Origin: Paracoccus sp. SCSIO 75233 | GTDB lineage: Bacteria > Pseudomonadota > Alphaproteobacteria > Rhodobacterales > Rhodobacteraceae | Assembly (NCBI RefSeq): GCF_027912675.1 | Contig: NZ_CP115757.1 | Coordinates: 1,116,001-1,180,000, forward strand | Reading direction: 5' to 3' | Length of the DNA: 64,000 nucleotides | Shown here: piece by piece, positions 22,491-30,137 of the stretch | Position numbering within the stretch: the stretch's first letter is position 1 | How the letters are laid out: the number at the start of each line of letters is the position of its first letter | Made by a program: the position numbers and the translations under genes | Notes under the pieces: generated by a model | Seen by the model: the letters and a program-made list of their open reading frames with translations, nothing else | Told to the model about the DNA's origin: nothing | Databases searched by the model: none

Positions 22491-23081
22491 ATGAGTAAAC
22501 CGAAAATCGGCATTATCATCAGTTCGACCCGCGACACACGCTTTGCGGACAAACCGGCGCAATGGCTGCTGGAAAACGCCCGTCAGCGCGACGATCTGGA
22601 GTTTGAATTGCTCGATCTTCGCGATTTCGATCTGCCGTTCTTCAATGAGCCTGCCTCCAATAACTGGATGCCGTCGCAGGACCCGAACGCGGTCAAATGG
22701 CAAGAAACGCTGGCCGGTTTCGATGGGTTCATCTTCCTTGTCGCGGAATATAACCACTCCATCACCGGGCCGCTGAAAAACGCGCTGGATCAGGCTTACA
22801 AGGAATGGATCCGCAAACCGGCAGCGGCTATGGGCTATGGCGGGGTCGGTGCTGCGCGCGCGGTCGAGCATCTGCGCAACATCGCGGTCGAGCTGCAGAT
22901 GGTGCCGCTGCGCAATGCGGTCCATCTCGGCGGCGGCGAGTTCATGAAGGTCAGCCCGCTGGGCCAGAATGGCGAGATGGCCGAGGTTCATGATGTGCTG
23001 AAACCGTCGCTGGACGCGATGCTGGATGAGCTGGCATGGTGGACCGACGCGACCAGGACGGCGCGGGCGAAAACCGCGTAA
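22491..23081 (+). CDS. NADPH-dependent FMN reductase (azo/quinone-reductase type flavoprotein)
   Basis: 196 aa flavodoxin-like protein. The FMN-phosphate loop SSTRDTRFADKPA, the NNWMPSQDPN region and AEYNHSITGPLKNALDQAY are the NADPH-dependent FMN reductase signature, shared with ChrR/AzoR-like two-electron quinone and azo reductases. Two-electron reduction avoids semiquinone formation, fitting the neighbouring genes. The ATG at 22491 follows AAGGAG; the frame is open 9 codons further upstream. A terminator-like hairpin separates it from doxX. Confidence 0.9.
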   Translation: MSKPKIGIIISSTRDTRFADKPAQWLLENARQRDDLEFELLDLRDFDLPFFNEPASNNWMPSQDPNAVKWQETLAGFDGFIFLVAEYNHSITGPLKNALDQAYKEWIRKPAAAMGYGGVGAARAVEHLRNIAVELQMVPLRNAVHLGGGEFMKVSPLGQNGEMAEVHDVLKPSLDAMLDELAWWTDATRTARAKTA

Positions 23082-23090
23082 CTCTGTCAG

Positions 23091-23113
23091 GGCGGTCCTT
23101 TGGGCCGCCTTTT
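23091..23113 (+). terminator. terminator or attenuator between FMN reductase and doxX
   Basis: Stem GGCGGTCC (23091-23098) with GGGCCGCC (23102-23109), one G-U pair and a TTT loop, followed by TTTT. doxX starts only 20 bp later, so partial read-through would be needed if the genes are cotranscribed. Confidence 0.65.
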
Positions 23114-23133
23114 CTCCATCACGGGAGTTGAGA

Positions 23134-23706
23134 ATGAGCCGCTATGACCGTCACCAGACCCGACTGATCCTGCCCTTTATGGGGCCGTTTTACGAAAATT
23201 TCGCCAAGCCGCTGGCCCATCTCGGGCTGCGGGTCGTCGTCGGCGTGATGCTGATGATGGAGGGGTGGCCGAAGATCGTGGCGCCGTTCGCGCAGGCCGG
23301 GTTTACCGAAAGCCTCGGCTTCTATCCCGGCTGGTTCTGGTCGGCGGCGCTGGCGGTGATGCAATTCGTCGGTGGGCTGATGATCGTGGTGGGTTTTCTG
23401 ACCCGGCCGGTGGTGCTGGCGAATGCGGTCATGCTGGCGGTGACGCTGTGGTTTCATGTGACCCATCCTTACGGCGATGTTTTCCTGTCGCCTGAAGGGA
23501 TGCAGACGCTGTCCGAAAATGCCGCACTGTTCAGCGAGGCCGGCTTGGCCAATCTGCGGGCCGATGGCGGGGCGCTGTTCCTGGCGCAGGTGCAGTCCAA
23601 GGCCGAGGATCTGTCATTGTTGTGGACGGTCGCGGCGCTGTTCCTCGCGGCGTTCGGGGCCGGTCCGATCTCTGTCGATCGCACGATATTGAAACGGGAG
23701 TTCTAG
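23134..23706 (+). CDS. DoxX family membrane protein
   Basis: 190 aa with four hydrophobic segments (about residues 28-48, 66-88, 92-112 and 160-178). The DoxX pattern includes LGLRVVVGVMLMMEGWPKI and FWSAALAVMQFVGGLMIVVGFLTRP. DoxX proteins such as MhqP in B. subtilis and YqjF in E. coli sit beside quinone-detoxification enzymes; their exact activity is unsettled, with quinol oxidase or membrane redox roles proposed. The ATG at 23134 is preceded by GGGAG. The acetyltransferase gene starts 1 bp after its stop. Confidence 0.88.
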   Translation: MSRYDRHQTRLILPFMGPFYENFAKPLAHLGLRVVVGVMLMMEGWPKIVAPFAQAGFTESLGFYPGWFWSAALAVMQFVGGLMIVVGFLTRPVVLANAVMLAVTLWFHVTHPYGDVFLSPEGMQTLSENAALFSEAGLANLRADGGALFLAQVQSKAEDLSLLWTVAALFLAAFGAGPISVDRTILKREF

Positions 23707-23707
23707 C

Positions 23708-24022
23708 ATGTCCGAGATCAAGATTTCCAAGGAAGATGACGGCAAGCGGGGCCGCTATGTCGCCGTGATCGACGGCGTCGAAGGGGAGGGGGAGATCACA
23801 TGGACCCGCCCCGGCCCCGACCTCATCAGCGCGAACCACACCGGCGTACCGGACAGCATGGCCGGGCAGGGCGTCGCGAAAGCAATGCTGGATTTCATGC
23901 TGGACGACGCGCGGGCGAACGGTTTCCGCATTATCCCCGTCTGCCCGTTCATCGCGAAACAATATGCGAAACATCCTGAATGGTCGGGTAGTTTCGCGGC
24001 GAAACCCAAGGCGAAAGGCTGA
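23708..24022 (+). CDS. small GNAT-fold N-acetyltransferase (NATD1/YidJ type)
   Basis: 104 aa, a minimal GNAT with only the core acetyl-CoA-binding unit. The acetyl-CoA loop is represented by SANHTGVPDSMAGQGVAKAMLDFMLDDAR, and the family-typical end is GFRIIPVCPFIAKQYAKHPEW. The substrate is unknown. It sits 1 bp after doxX and 2 bp before the hydroquinone reductase, so it is cotranscribed with both. A role in acetylating a small electrophile-derived metabolite is possible but unsupported. Confidence 0.88.
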   Translation: MSEIKISKEDDGKRGRYVAVIDGVEGEGEITWTRPGPDLISANHTGVPDSMAGQGVAKAMLDFMLDDARANGFRIIPVCPFIAKQYAKHPEWSGSFAAKPKAKG

Positions 24023-24024
24023 AT

Positions 24025-24999
24025 ATGGGCCAGCTTATCGACGGCGAATGGCACGACCAGTGGTATGACACGAAAAGCACCGGCGGGCGGTTCAAGCGCA
24101 CGACGACGGCGTGGCGCAACTGGATCACGGCGGATGGCAGCGCGGGCCCCTCGGGCGAGGGCGGGTTCGCGGCGGAGAGCGGGCGCTATCACCTCTATGT
24201 TTGCCTCGCCTGTCCCTGGGCGCATCGGGCGCTGATCTTTCGGGCGATCAAGGGGCTGACGCCGCATATTTCGGTGTCGGTCGTGCATCCCGACATGCTG
24301 ACGGAGGGGTGGGAGTTTCGTAGCGATTATCCCGGTGCGACCGGCGACGATCTGTTCGGTGCGAAATATCTGCGCGACATCTATCTGCGCGCGGACCCGA
24401 AAGCCTCGGGCCGGGTGACGGTGCCGGTGCTGTGGGACAAGGCGCGCGATACGATTGTCAGCAATGAAAGTGCAGAGATCATCCGCATGTTCAACTCGGC
24501 CTTCAACGGGCTGACCGGGAACGAGGATGATTATTACCCGGAGGCGCTGCGCGACCGTATCAACGAGGTGAATGACCGCGTCTATGACACGGTGAATAAC
24601 GGCGTCTACAAGGCCGGTTTTGCCACCTCGCAGGAGGCCTATGACGAGGCGGTCGGGCCGTTATTTGACAGCCTCGACTGGCTGGAGGGGCTGCTGGCAG
24701 AGAACCGCTACCTGACCGGCGACCGGCTGACGGAGGCTGACTGGCGTCTGTTCACGACCGCGCTGCGCTTCGATCCGGTTTATCACACGCATTTCAAATG
24801 CAACCGGGCGTGGCTCAGGGAATACCCGAACCTCTGGGGCTGGACGCGAGAACTTTACCAGTTCCCCGGCGTCGCGGAGACGGTGAATTTCGACCATATC
24901 GTGCGTCATTATCACTACAGCCATGAGACGATTAACCCGCACCGGATCATCCCGATCAACCCGGTGATAGACTGGGACGCGCCGCACGGGCGTGGCTAG
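24025..24999 (+). CDS. glutathionyl-hydroquinone reductase (GST xi class, YqjG/PcpF type)
   Basis: 324 aa. These enzymes reduce glutathionyl-hydroquinones to hydroquinones using GSH, salvaging quinone-glutathione adducts. The catalytic Cys63 is in the class-defining LACPWAHRALI motif. Other signatures are VVHPDM, NESAEIIRMFNSAFN, EVNDRVYDTVNNGVYKAGFA, and a C-terminal HYHYSHETINPHRIIP. In E. coli yqjG lies next to yqjF (DoxX); the same pairing is seen here. It is the last gene of the doxX-GNAT-GHR run and is followed by a bidirectional terminator. Confidence 0.95.
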   Translation: MGQLIDGEWHDQWYDTKSTGGRFKRTTTAWRNWITADGSAGPSGEGGFAAESGRYHLYVCLACPWAHRALIFRAIKGLTPHISVSVVHPDMLTEGWEFRSDYPGATGDDLFGAKYLRDIYLRADPKASGRVTVPVLWDKARDTIVSNESAEIIRMFNSAFNGLTGNEDDYYPEALRDRINEVNDRVYDTVNNGVYKAGFATSQEAYDEAVGPLFDSLDWLEGLLAENRYLTGDRLTEADWRLFTTALRFDPVYHTHFKCNRAWLREYPNLWGWTRELYQFPGVAETVNFDHIVRHYHYSHETINPHRIIPINPVIDWDAPHGRG

Positions 25000-25018
25000 G
25001 CGGCGGTTCTGCGCATCG

Positions 25019-25052
25019 AAAAGGGCGGCTCCCGGCACGGGGCCGCCCTTTT
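25019..25052. terminator. bidirectional terminator between convergent genes
   Basis: Perfect 11-bp stem, AAAAGGGCGGC (25019-25029) against GCCGCCCTTTT (25042-25052), with A and T tracts on both sides. It can end the hydroquinone reductase transcript on + and the CatE-like VOC transcript on -. Confidence 0.92.
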
Positions 25053-25068
25053 GCTGTTCATGGCCGGA

Positions 25069-25848
25069 TCATGCGGCTTTCAGAATGAACCCGGTCCCGT
25101 CGGGGTCGGTGATGCGGGCTGACGACAACCCGCTTTCCGGCGTGACCGTCAGTCCGATTTCGGCCAGCCCGATGGACGGGAACCGGCGCGGTCCCGCACC
25201 CCGGCTGTTCCAGGTATTCGCTGCAAGCTGGTGGTGGTAACCACCCGATCCGAACCACGCCCCGCCTTGCCCGACCAGCGTTTCGGTCAGGCCGAGTTGC
25301 CCGGTCGCGAAGTCCCGCGCCGCCGACAGCTCGGAGGTGGAAAGATGCACATGACCAACCTTGCTTCCGTCCGGCATTCCCATCCAGGGACCGTGACCGG
25401 CGGCAAGCACGCCCTCGACATCCATCCGCTCGGTGATCATATGCACCTTGTCACCGTCGCGCTGCCAGCTGCTTTCCGGGCGGTCGATATAGATTTCGAT
25501 GCCGTTGCCTTCCGGGTCGGACAGATACACCGCCTCGCTGACGGCGTGATCGGATGCGCCGGAGAGTTGCTGTCCGGTCTCCGCCGCGTGGCGCAGCCAG
25601 CGACCGAGATCGCCGCGTTCGGGCATCAGAAACGCCGTGTGAAACAGCCCGGCCGCATTGCGTGGCGGGCGCGGCGCGTGGCGGTCCGCGCGCAGTTCGA
25701 GGAGCGTCCGACCGCCCGCCCCAAGGGTGGCGGTCTCGCCATCCCCGGTCAGCGGCGTCAGGCCGATGATATTGGCGTAGAAATCGCGCATCCCGGTCAG
25801 ATCGTTCACGGTCAGCGCGACATAGGAGATTTCGACTGGATAGGTCAT
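25069..25848 (-). CDS. VOC family protein, catechol 2,3-dioxygenase-like (CatE/MhqE type)
   Basis: 259 aa with two VOC modules. Module one has GLFHTAFLMP and DPEGNGIEIYIDRPESSWQRDG; module two has VGHVHLST and GGYHHQLAANTWNSRG, the motif set I know from B. subtilis CatE-like extradiol dioxygenases, which open catechol or hydroquinone rings. Metal-binding His residues of module two are present. It is downstream of the larger MhqO-like gene on the same strand, with a 49-bp gap that contains a GC-rich hairpin. Confidence 0.88.
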   Translation of the reverse strand: MTYPVEISYVALTVNDLTGMRDFYANIIGLTPLTGDGETATLGAGGRTLLELRADRHAPRPPRNAAGLFHTAFLMPERGDLGRWLRHAAETGQQLSGASDHAVSEAVYLSDPEGNGIEIYIDRPESSWQRDGDKVHMITERMDVEGVLAAGHGPWMGMPDGSKVGHVHLSTSELSAARDFATGQLGLTETLVGQGGAWFGSGGYHHQLAANTWNSRGAGPRRFPSIGLAEIGLTVTPESGLSSARITDPDGTGFILKAA

Positions 25849-25867
25849 TGTGTTCTCGCCTTGTTAT

Positions 25868-25890
25868 GCGGGGCAGCAGGGCCGCCCCGC
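25868..25890 (-). other. GC-rich hairpin between two VOC genes
   Basis: Perfect 7-bp arms GCGGGGC (25868-25874) and GCCCCGC (25884-25890) with a 9-nt loop and no T tract. More likely an mRNA stabiliser or attenuator between the two genes than a terminator. Confidence 0.45.
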
Positions 25891-25897
25891 GTGATGT

Positions 25898-26839
25898 TCA
25901 GACCAGCGGTTTCAGACCGGCCTCGATCTGCGCGCGGCGCGGTTCGAGGAAGGGGGGCAGGGACAGCGCCTCGCCCATTGTGTCGAACGGCTCATCGACG
26001 TCGAAGCCGGGCCCGTCCGTCGCGATCTCGAACAGGTTGCCGCCGGGTTCGCGAAAATAGAGGCTGCGGAAATAATAACGCTCCACCTCGCCCGAACTCG
26101 GGATACGGAACTGGTTCAGCCGCTCGGCCCATTGATGGATGGTTTGCACATCCGGGGTGCGGAAGGCGACGTGGTGAACACCGCCAGCGCCCTGGCGCGC
26201 GACCGGCAGGCCGGGCTGGACGGCGACATGCAGTTCCGCCGCCGGGCCGCCTGCGCCCATCTCATAGACATGCACCTGACCAGAGCCGTCGGGGCTGGGA
26301 TAATCCCGCACCTTGCGCATATTCATGACGCGGGTCAGCACCGCCTCGGTCAGTTCCAGTTCCGGCACGGAAATGGTGATCGGGCCGAGGCCACGGATCT
26401 GGTGTTCCGCCGGAACCGGGCTGCGATCCCAGGGGTGGGTCTCGCCGGGCTGGTCGGCGGTCAGGCGGATGCGCTGCCCCTCCGGGTCTTCGAAATCGAG
26501 CGTCGCGCGGGTGTCGAGCGTCGTGATCTCGCCCGTTTTCACGCCCTGATCGCGCAGGCGGGCGGCCCAGTAATCAAGGCTTGCCTCGTTCACGCGCAGC
26601 CCGGTGCGGCTGATCGAATGGGTGCCGCGACGCTCGGGCGCTGCGGGCCAGTCGAAGAAGGTGATGTCGGTGCCCGGACTGCCCGCGCCATCGGCGAAGA
26701 ACAGGTGATAGGCGGATGTGTCGTCCTGATTGACGGTTTTCTTGACCCGGCGCAGCCCGAGCGTGTCGGTGTAGAAGCGGTTATTGCCGGGTGCGTCGGC
26801 GGTGATCGCCGTCAGGTGATGAATGCCGGTAAGGTCCAT
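25898..26839 (-). CDS. ring-cleaving dioxygenase, VOC family (MhqA/MhqO type)
   Basis: 313 aa, two VOC modules. Metal ligands expected for the family are His8 (GIHHLT), His223 (GVHHVAF) and Glu271 ([12 protein letters not shown]). Members protect against hydroquinone and catecholic electrophiles. The ATG at 26839 has AAAGGAGG 6 nt upstream, which fixes the start. It is divergent from the LysR gene and resembles the N-terminal half of the fusion protein at 19829 closely along its whole length, so the locus carries two paralogues of this module. Confidence 0.92.
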   Translation of the reverse strand: MDLTGIHHLTAITADAPGNNRFYTDTLGLRRVKKTVNQDDTSAYHLFFADGAGSPGTDITFFDWPAAPERRGTHSISRTGLRVNEASLDYWAARLRDQGVKTGEITTLDTRATLDFEDPEGQRIRLTADQPGETHPWDRSPVPAEHQIRGLGPITISVPELELTEAVLTRVMNMRKVRDYPSPDGSGQVHVYEMGAGGPAAELHVAVQPGLPVARQGAGGVHHVAFRTPDVQTIHQWAERLNQFRIPSSGEVERYYFRSLYFREPGGNLFEIATDGPGFDVDEPFDTMGEALSLPPFLEPRRAQIEAGLKPLV

Positions 26840-26913
26840 ATTGGCCTCCTTTGTTCTGTTGGACACAATATCAGACGGAGAACCCGTTTCCGCCAGCAGT
26901 AAGCTGACGAAAT

Positions 26914-26938
26914 CGGCGTTCGGGAATTGCGAACGCCG
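26914..26938. promoter_or_regulatory. palindromic operator in the LysR/dioxygenase divergent promoter
   Basis: Perfect 9-bp inverted repeat: CGGCGTTCG (26914-26922) and CGAACGCCG (26930-26938), 7-bp spacer. It contains a T-N11-A core typical of LysR-type binding sites. It lies 22 bp before the regulator's ATG and 75 bp before the dioxygenase ATG, which fits autorepression plus activation of the divergent gene. Confidence 0.72.
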
Positions 26939-26960
26939 AGGGAGGCGCTATCATCCCGCC

Positions 26961-27881
26961 ATGCGTTATGACCTCGACCAGATCGAAACCTTTCTGACCG
27001 TGATGGAGCTTGGCACGCTGACCGCGGCGGCGGCGCGGCTGAACCTGTCGAAATCAGTGGTGTCGAAGCGGATCTCCGATTTTGAAGCGGTCGTCGGCGC
27101 GGCATTGTTTCGCCGGAACGCGGGCCGGATCACCCCGACGGAAGCAGCAGGACGGCTTGCCGAACGCCTGCGCCCTGCGCTGAGCGATCTGATTGCGGCA
27201 GCTGAAAGCGCAAGCTGGGGGATGGACGGTGCCGCGCCCTTGCAGGGGCAGTTGGCGATTGCGGTGCCGATCAGTTTCGGCACGGTTTATCTGAACCCGG
27301 TGCTGGCCCGTTTTGCGATTGCGCACCCGCAGCTTGAAATGCGCATAGATTATGACGACCGGGTCCGCGATCTGGCGCGGGAGGGGTTCGATCTGGGCAT
27401 CCGCATCGGGGAGGCGCGCGACGGCGCGCTGAAGGCGCGCAAGCTGTGTGAGGATCGATCATATCTGGTCGCCAGCCGCGATTATCTGGACCGCTACGGG
27501 GTGCCGAAGACGCCTGCCGATCTGTCCGGTCATCAGATCATCGGCTACAGCCATGTCTCCAATACGCAGGTCTGGCAGTTTTTATGTGACGGAAAGACGG
27601 TTTCGCCGCAGGTCGGCGGGCGGCTGACGCTGAATAATGGCGAGGCGATCCGGGATATGGCGGTCGCGGGGCTCGGGGTGGCGATGTTGCCCGGTTTCAT
27701 CGCCCGTCGCGCGGTTGAGGAGGGGCAACTTGTCGAGTTGCTGAGCCATGCGGAAAGCCGTCGCCTGCCGATCATGGCGGTCTGGCCCCCGGTGAGCCCG
27801 ATGCCGGTAAAGCTGCGGCTTATCATAGATTTTCTGGTGGCGGAACTTGCCGGGGGGCTGTCAGAGTCAAAAAGGCCATAA
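26961..27881 (+). CDS. LysR family transcriptional regulator of the quinone locus
   Basis: 306 aa. The winged HTH is N-terminal (residues 4-61: IETFLTVMELGTLTAAAARLNLSKSVVSKRISDFE), followed by the two-lobed effector domain from about residue 88 (QLAIAVPISFGTVYLNPVLARF). The DLGIRIGEARDGALKARKL and GLGVAMLPGFIARRAV segments fit the CrgA/DmlR-type branch. Divergent orientation to a VOC dioxygenase and the palindrome between them point to local control. In E. coli the LysR protein YhaJ plays a comparable part beside yqjF-yqjG and yhaK. The inducer is probably an aromatic electrophile (inference). Confidence 0.9.
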   Translation: MRYDLDQIETFLTVMELGTLTAAAARLNLSKSVVSKRISDFEAVVGAALFRRNAGRITPTEAAGRLAERLRPALSDLIAAAESASWGMDGAAPLQGQLAIAVPISFGTVYLNPVLARFAIAHPQLEMRIDYDDRVRDLAREGFDLGIRIGEARDGALKARKLCEDRSYLVASRDYLDRYGVPKTPADLSGHQIIGYSHVSNTQVWQFLCDGKTVSPQVGGRLTLNNGEAIRDMAVAGLGVAMLPGFIARRAVEEGQLVELLSHAESRRLPIMAVWPPVSPMPVKLRLIIDFLVAELAGGLSESKRP

Positions 27882-27939
27882 TTTTGCTGCACCTTATGAT
27901 CCGGCTTATTGCCGATTCAGGCGTCAAATCGAGATTGGG

Positions 27940-27954
27940 CCGTTTTGAAAACGG
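27940..27954. repeat. 15-bp palindrome downstream of the LysR gene
   Basis: CCGTTTT and AAAACGG around a single G. Too tight for an RNA hairpin and without a T tract; it could be a protein-binding site. The surrounding 27882-28089 spacer is A+T-richer than its neighbours. Confidence 0.35.
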
Positions 27955-27984
27955 TATTCGCAAAAGAAAAATAATTCTACTTCA

Positions 27985-28060
27985 GGTGGATAGCGGGTAA
28001 GGCGGCTATGTACCCCCGGTTGGGGTTGAGAATCCGGCTGTGATGGCTCATCTATCCACC
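27985..28060. other. structured intergenic element closed by a 9-bp inverted repeat
   Basis: GGTGGATAG (27985-27993) pairs perfectly with CTATCCACC (28052-28060), enclosing 58 nt that contain a further ACCCC/GGGGT hairpin. It lies just upstream of the sulfotransferase-like gene and could be a folded leader, a small RNA or a mobile-repeat remnant. Confidence 0.35.
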
Positions 28061-28089
28061 CCATTAAAAGAGGTTTGTCAGGTTCCCGG

Positions 28090-28743
28090 ATGAAAAGCAT
28101 CCAAGTCGGCTTCGCTATTGTAGGCCATCCGCGTTGCGGGAGCAGATCGCTGGCAACGGCCTTCGGCCAGCTTGGTCTGAAAGTTGGGCATGAGAAGCTT
28201 GAGCGGGATGGGATCGTGTCCTGGTGGAACACAGCGCGTTATCAGGGCGATCACTCATTCAAGGATCCGAGGCTTTATCCTTCAGAGTTCACATCGCGGG
28301 TGATTGGCCACTATATCCGCAACCCGATCGATGCGATCCCTTCGATCCTGATCGAGAACCAGTTCCGCGAACGCAAGAACAACTCCTACCAGTTCCGGCA
28401 ATGGATCCTCAGCAAGGAATTCGATGTCGATCTGGATGAGATGTCGCCGCTGACGGCGGCGGCGACCTCTTTCGTGCTGTGGAACGATCTTGCCGCCAAG
28501 ATTTCGGATCTCGATCAACCCATTCTTGTCGAGCGGCCAGATACCCGGCAGTTGCAGGCGATGCTGGGCGGTGCGCTGCCCTTTACCGGCAAGGAAATCA
28601 AATTGCCGCGCGAGAATACGACCGCCCGGAAATTCGGCGTCGATAAATGGGAGACAAGCCGGGAAGATATTATCGACGCCACCCCGGAAGCGTTTCGGCC
28701 AAGGCTGGACTATTATCTGTCGCTCTACGATTTCCTGATGTGA
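28090..28743 (+). CDS. sulfotransferase-like protein, unknown substrate
   Basis: 217 aa. The N-terminal FAIVGHPRCGSRSLATAF resembles the PAPS 5'-phosphosulfate-binding P-loop of sulfotransferases (PRxGSxxL), and YIRNPIDAIPSILIENQFRERK resembles the 3'-phosphate-binding region with its Arg and Ser. The rest does not match a family I can name. Start taken at the ATG 28090; the upstream ribosome-binding site is weak, and a TTG at 28075 is an alternative. It stands alone, with a structured spacer before it and nudC 46 bp after it. Codon use is somewhat less GC-rich than in nearby genes, so acquisition by transfer is possible. Confidence 0.55.
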   Translation: MKSIQVGFAIVGHPRCGSRSLATAFGQLGLKVGHEKLERDGIVSWWNTARYQGDHSFKDPRLYPSEFTSRVIGHYIRNPIDAIPSILIENQFRERKNNSYQFRQWILSKEFDVDLDEMSPLTAAATSFVLWNDLAAKISDLDQPILVERPDTRQLQAMLGGALPFTGKEIKLPRENTTARKFGVDKWETSREDIIDATPEAFRPRLDYYLSLYDFLM

Positions 28744-28789
28744 CCGTTCCGGCTTGCCGCCGTTCTCTGAACAGGGCAATCTGCGCCGG

Positions 28790-29752
28790 ATGATACCTGA
28801 ATCAGCCGTCACTTTTGCGGGAAGCTTTCTGGATCGCGCCGACCGGCTGCGGGGGGATGACGCTTATATCGCGCAACAGCTTTCCAATCCTGCAGCTCTT
28901 GCGGTGCCGTTCTGGCGCGGAAAGCCGCTATTCGATCTGACCGATTCCGGTCCGCGCCTGTGCTGGGTGAAGGTCACGGATGATCTGATCGCGGATGGTC
29001 CCGAGGGGCCGATCTTCATGGGGTTGGATGATGGCGGCTTGGCCCATTTTGCCGCTGATGTCTCCTATATCGCGCCGCCGGAGGAGACCCCGGCGGAGTT
29101 TGTCGACAAGCGCACGCTGGACCTGTCGGACACGCGAAAATTCATCGACCTGCGTGCGATCATGCCTGATATCCATCACCGGGATGCCGGGATCGCCGCT
29201 GCGGCGAAGGGGATATTCGAGTGGCGGACAAGCCACGGGTTCTGCGCCAATTGCGGTCATAAGAACACCGTCGCTCATGCTGGCTGGCGGATGGAATGTC
29301 CCGCATGCGGGCGGCAGCATTTTCCGCGCACCGATCCGGTTGTCATCATGCTTGTTCTGGATGGTGACAAATTACTGCTTGGCCGGCAGCCGGTCTGGCC
29401 GGAGAAGATGTACTCGCTGCTTGCCGGTTTCATGGAGCCCGGCGAAACGGTCGAGGAGGCCGTGCGCCGCGAGGTGATGGAGGAATCGGCGATCGAGGTC
29501 GGGGAGGTGCGCTATGTGACCTCTCAGCCCTGGCCATTCCCGAACTCGCTGATGATCGGCTGTGCGGCACGGGCGGAAACGACCGGGATCACCGTCGATC
29601 CGGCGGAGCTGGAAGAGGCGTTCTGGGTCGATAAAGCCGATGTCGCCCGCGCCCTTGCCGGAGAGCATCCGGGTATCGCCGCGGCAAGAAAAGGTGCGGT
29701 TGCGCAGGTGATTATGCAGGCCTGGGTGGACGGGACCATAAAAGGGTTCTGA
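28790..29752 (+). CDS. nudC: NAD(+) diphosphatase / RNA-decapping NudC
   Basis: 320 aa. NudC hydrolyses NADH/NAD+ and removes NAD caps from RNA. It has the N-terminal NudC-type domain, a Cys4 zinc ribbon (CANCG at about 158 and CPACG near 178), the Nudix box GFMEPGETVEEAVRREVMEESAIEVG, and the NADH-specific SQPWPFPNSLM motif immediately after it. The ATG at 28790 gives the usual length; an upstream TTG at 28754 is unlikely. Confidence 0.95.
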   Translation: MIPESAVTFAGSFLDRADRLRGDDAYIAQQLSNPAALAVPFWRGKPLFDLTDSGPRLCWVKVTDDLIADGPEGPIFMGLDDGGLAHFAADVSYIAPPEETPAEFVDKRTLDLSDTRKFIDLRAIMPDIHHRDAGIAAAAKGIFEWRTSHGFCANCGHKNTVAHAGWRMECPACGRQHFPRTDPVVIMLVLDGDKLLLGRQPVWPEKMYSLLAGFMEPGETVEEAVRREVMEESAIEVGEVRYVTSQPWPFPNSLMIGCAARAETTGITVDPAELEEAFWVDKADVARALAGEHPGIAAARKGAVAQVIMQAWVDGTIKGF

Positions 29753-29783
29753 TCGCGCCCCTTGGCCCCCGGTGGCGGGACCG

Positions 29784-30137
29784 CTATTCGCGCGGTCCCC
29801 GCTCTTCCGCCCGGTTGATGATACTGTCGGCAATCGCGGTGGCTGTGGCGACGAACACGCCCAGCCCGCACAGGACATAAAAAATCGTAAAAAGCTTGCC
29901 GAATAATGTTTGCGGCGCAAAATCGCCGTATCCGACGGTCGAAATGGTAATGACCGAAAAATAGATCGAGTCGATCCAGCCCCACCCCTCGACCCAGCTA
30001 TAGAACACCGATGCGATCCCGATCATGAAACCGGTCAGCACCACCAGCGCCCGGACGCGAGGGGTGGAGAATGCGGCCAGAAGCCCCGCCCAAAGGTCGT
30101 ATATCGGCTTCAGCCGCGCATTTCTTCTGTCAGCCAT
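29784..30137 (-). CDS. small two-TM potassium channel
   Basis: 117 aa. Two membrane segments (about residues 29-49 and 80-102) flank a pore loop with the K+ selectivity filter TVGYGD (67-72), the minimal KcsA-like layout. No RCK/TrkA regulatory domain follows, so it is a bare pore protein. It overlaps the upstream hdeD-like gene by 8 bp (ATGGCTGA) on the minus strand, so the two are translated together, perhaps in an envelope- or acid-stress response. Confidence 0.87.
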   Translation of the reverse strand: MADRRNARLKPIYDLWAGLLAAFSTPRVRALVVLTGFMIGIASVFYSWVEGWGWIDSIYFSVITISTVGYGDFAPQTLFGKLFTIFYVLCGLGVFVATATAIADSIINRAEERGPRE

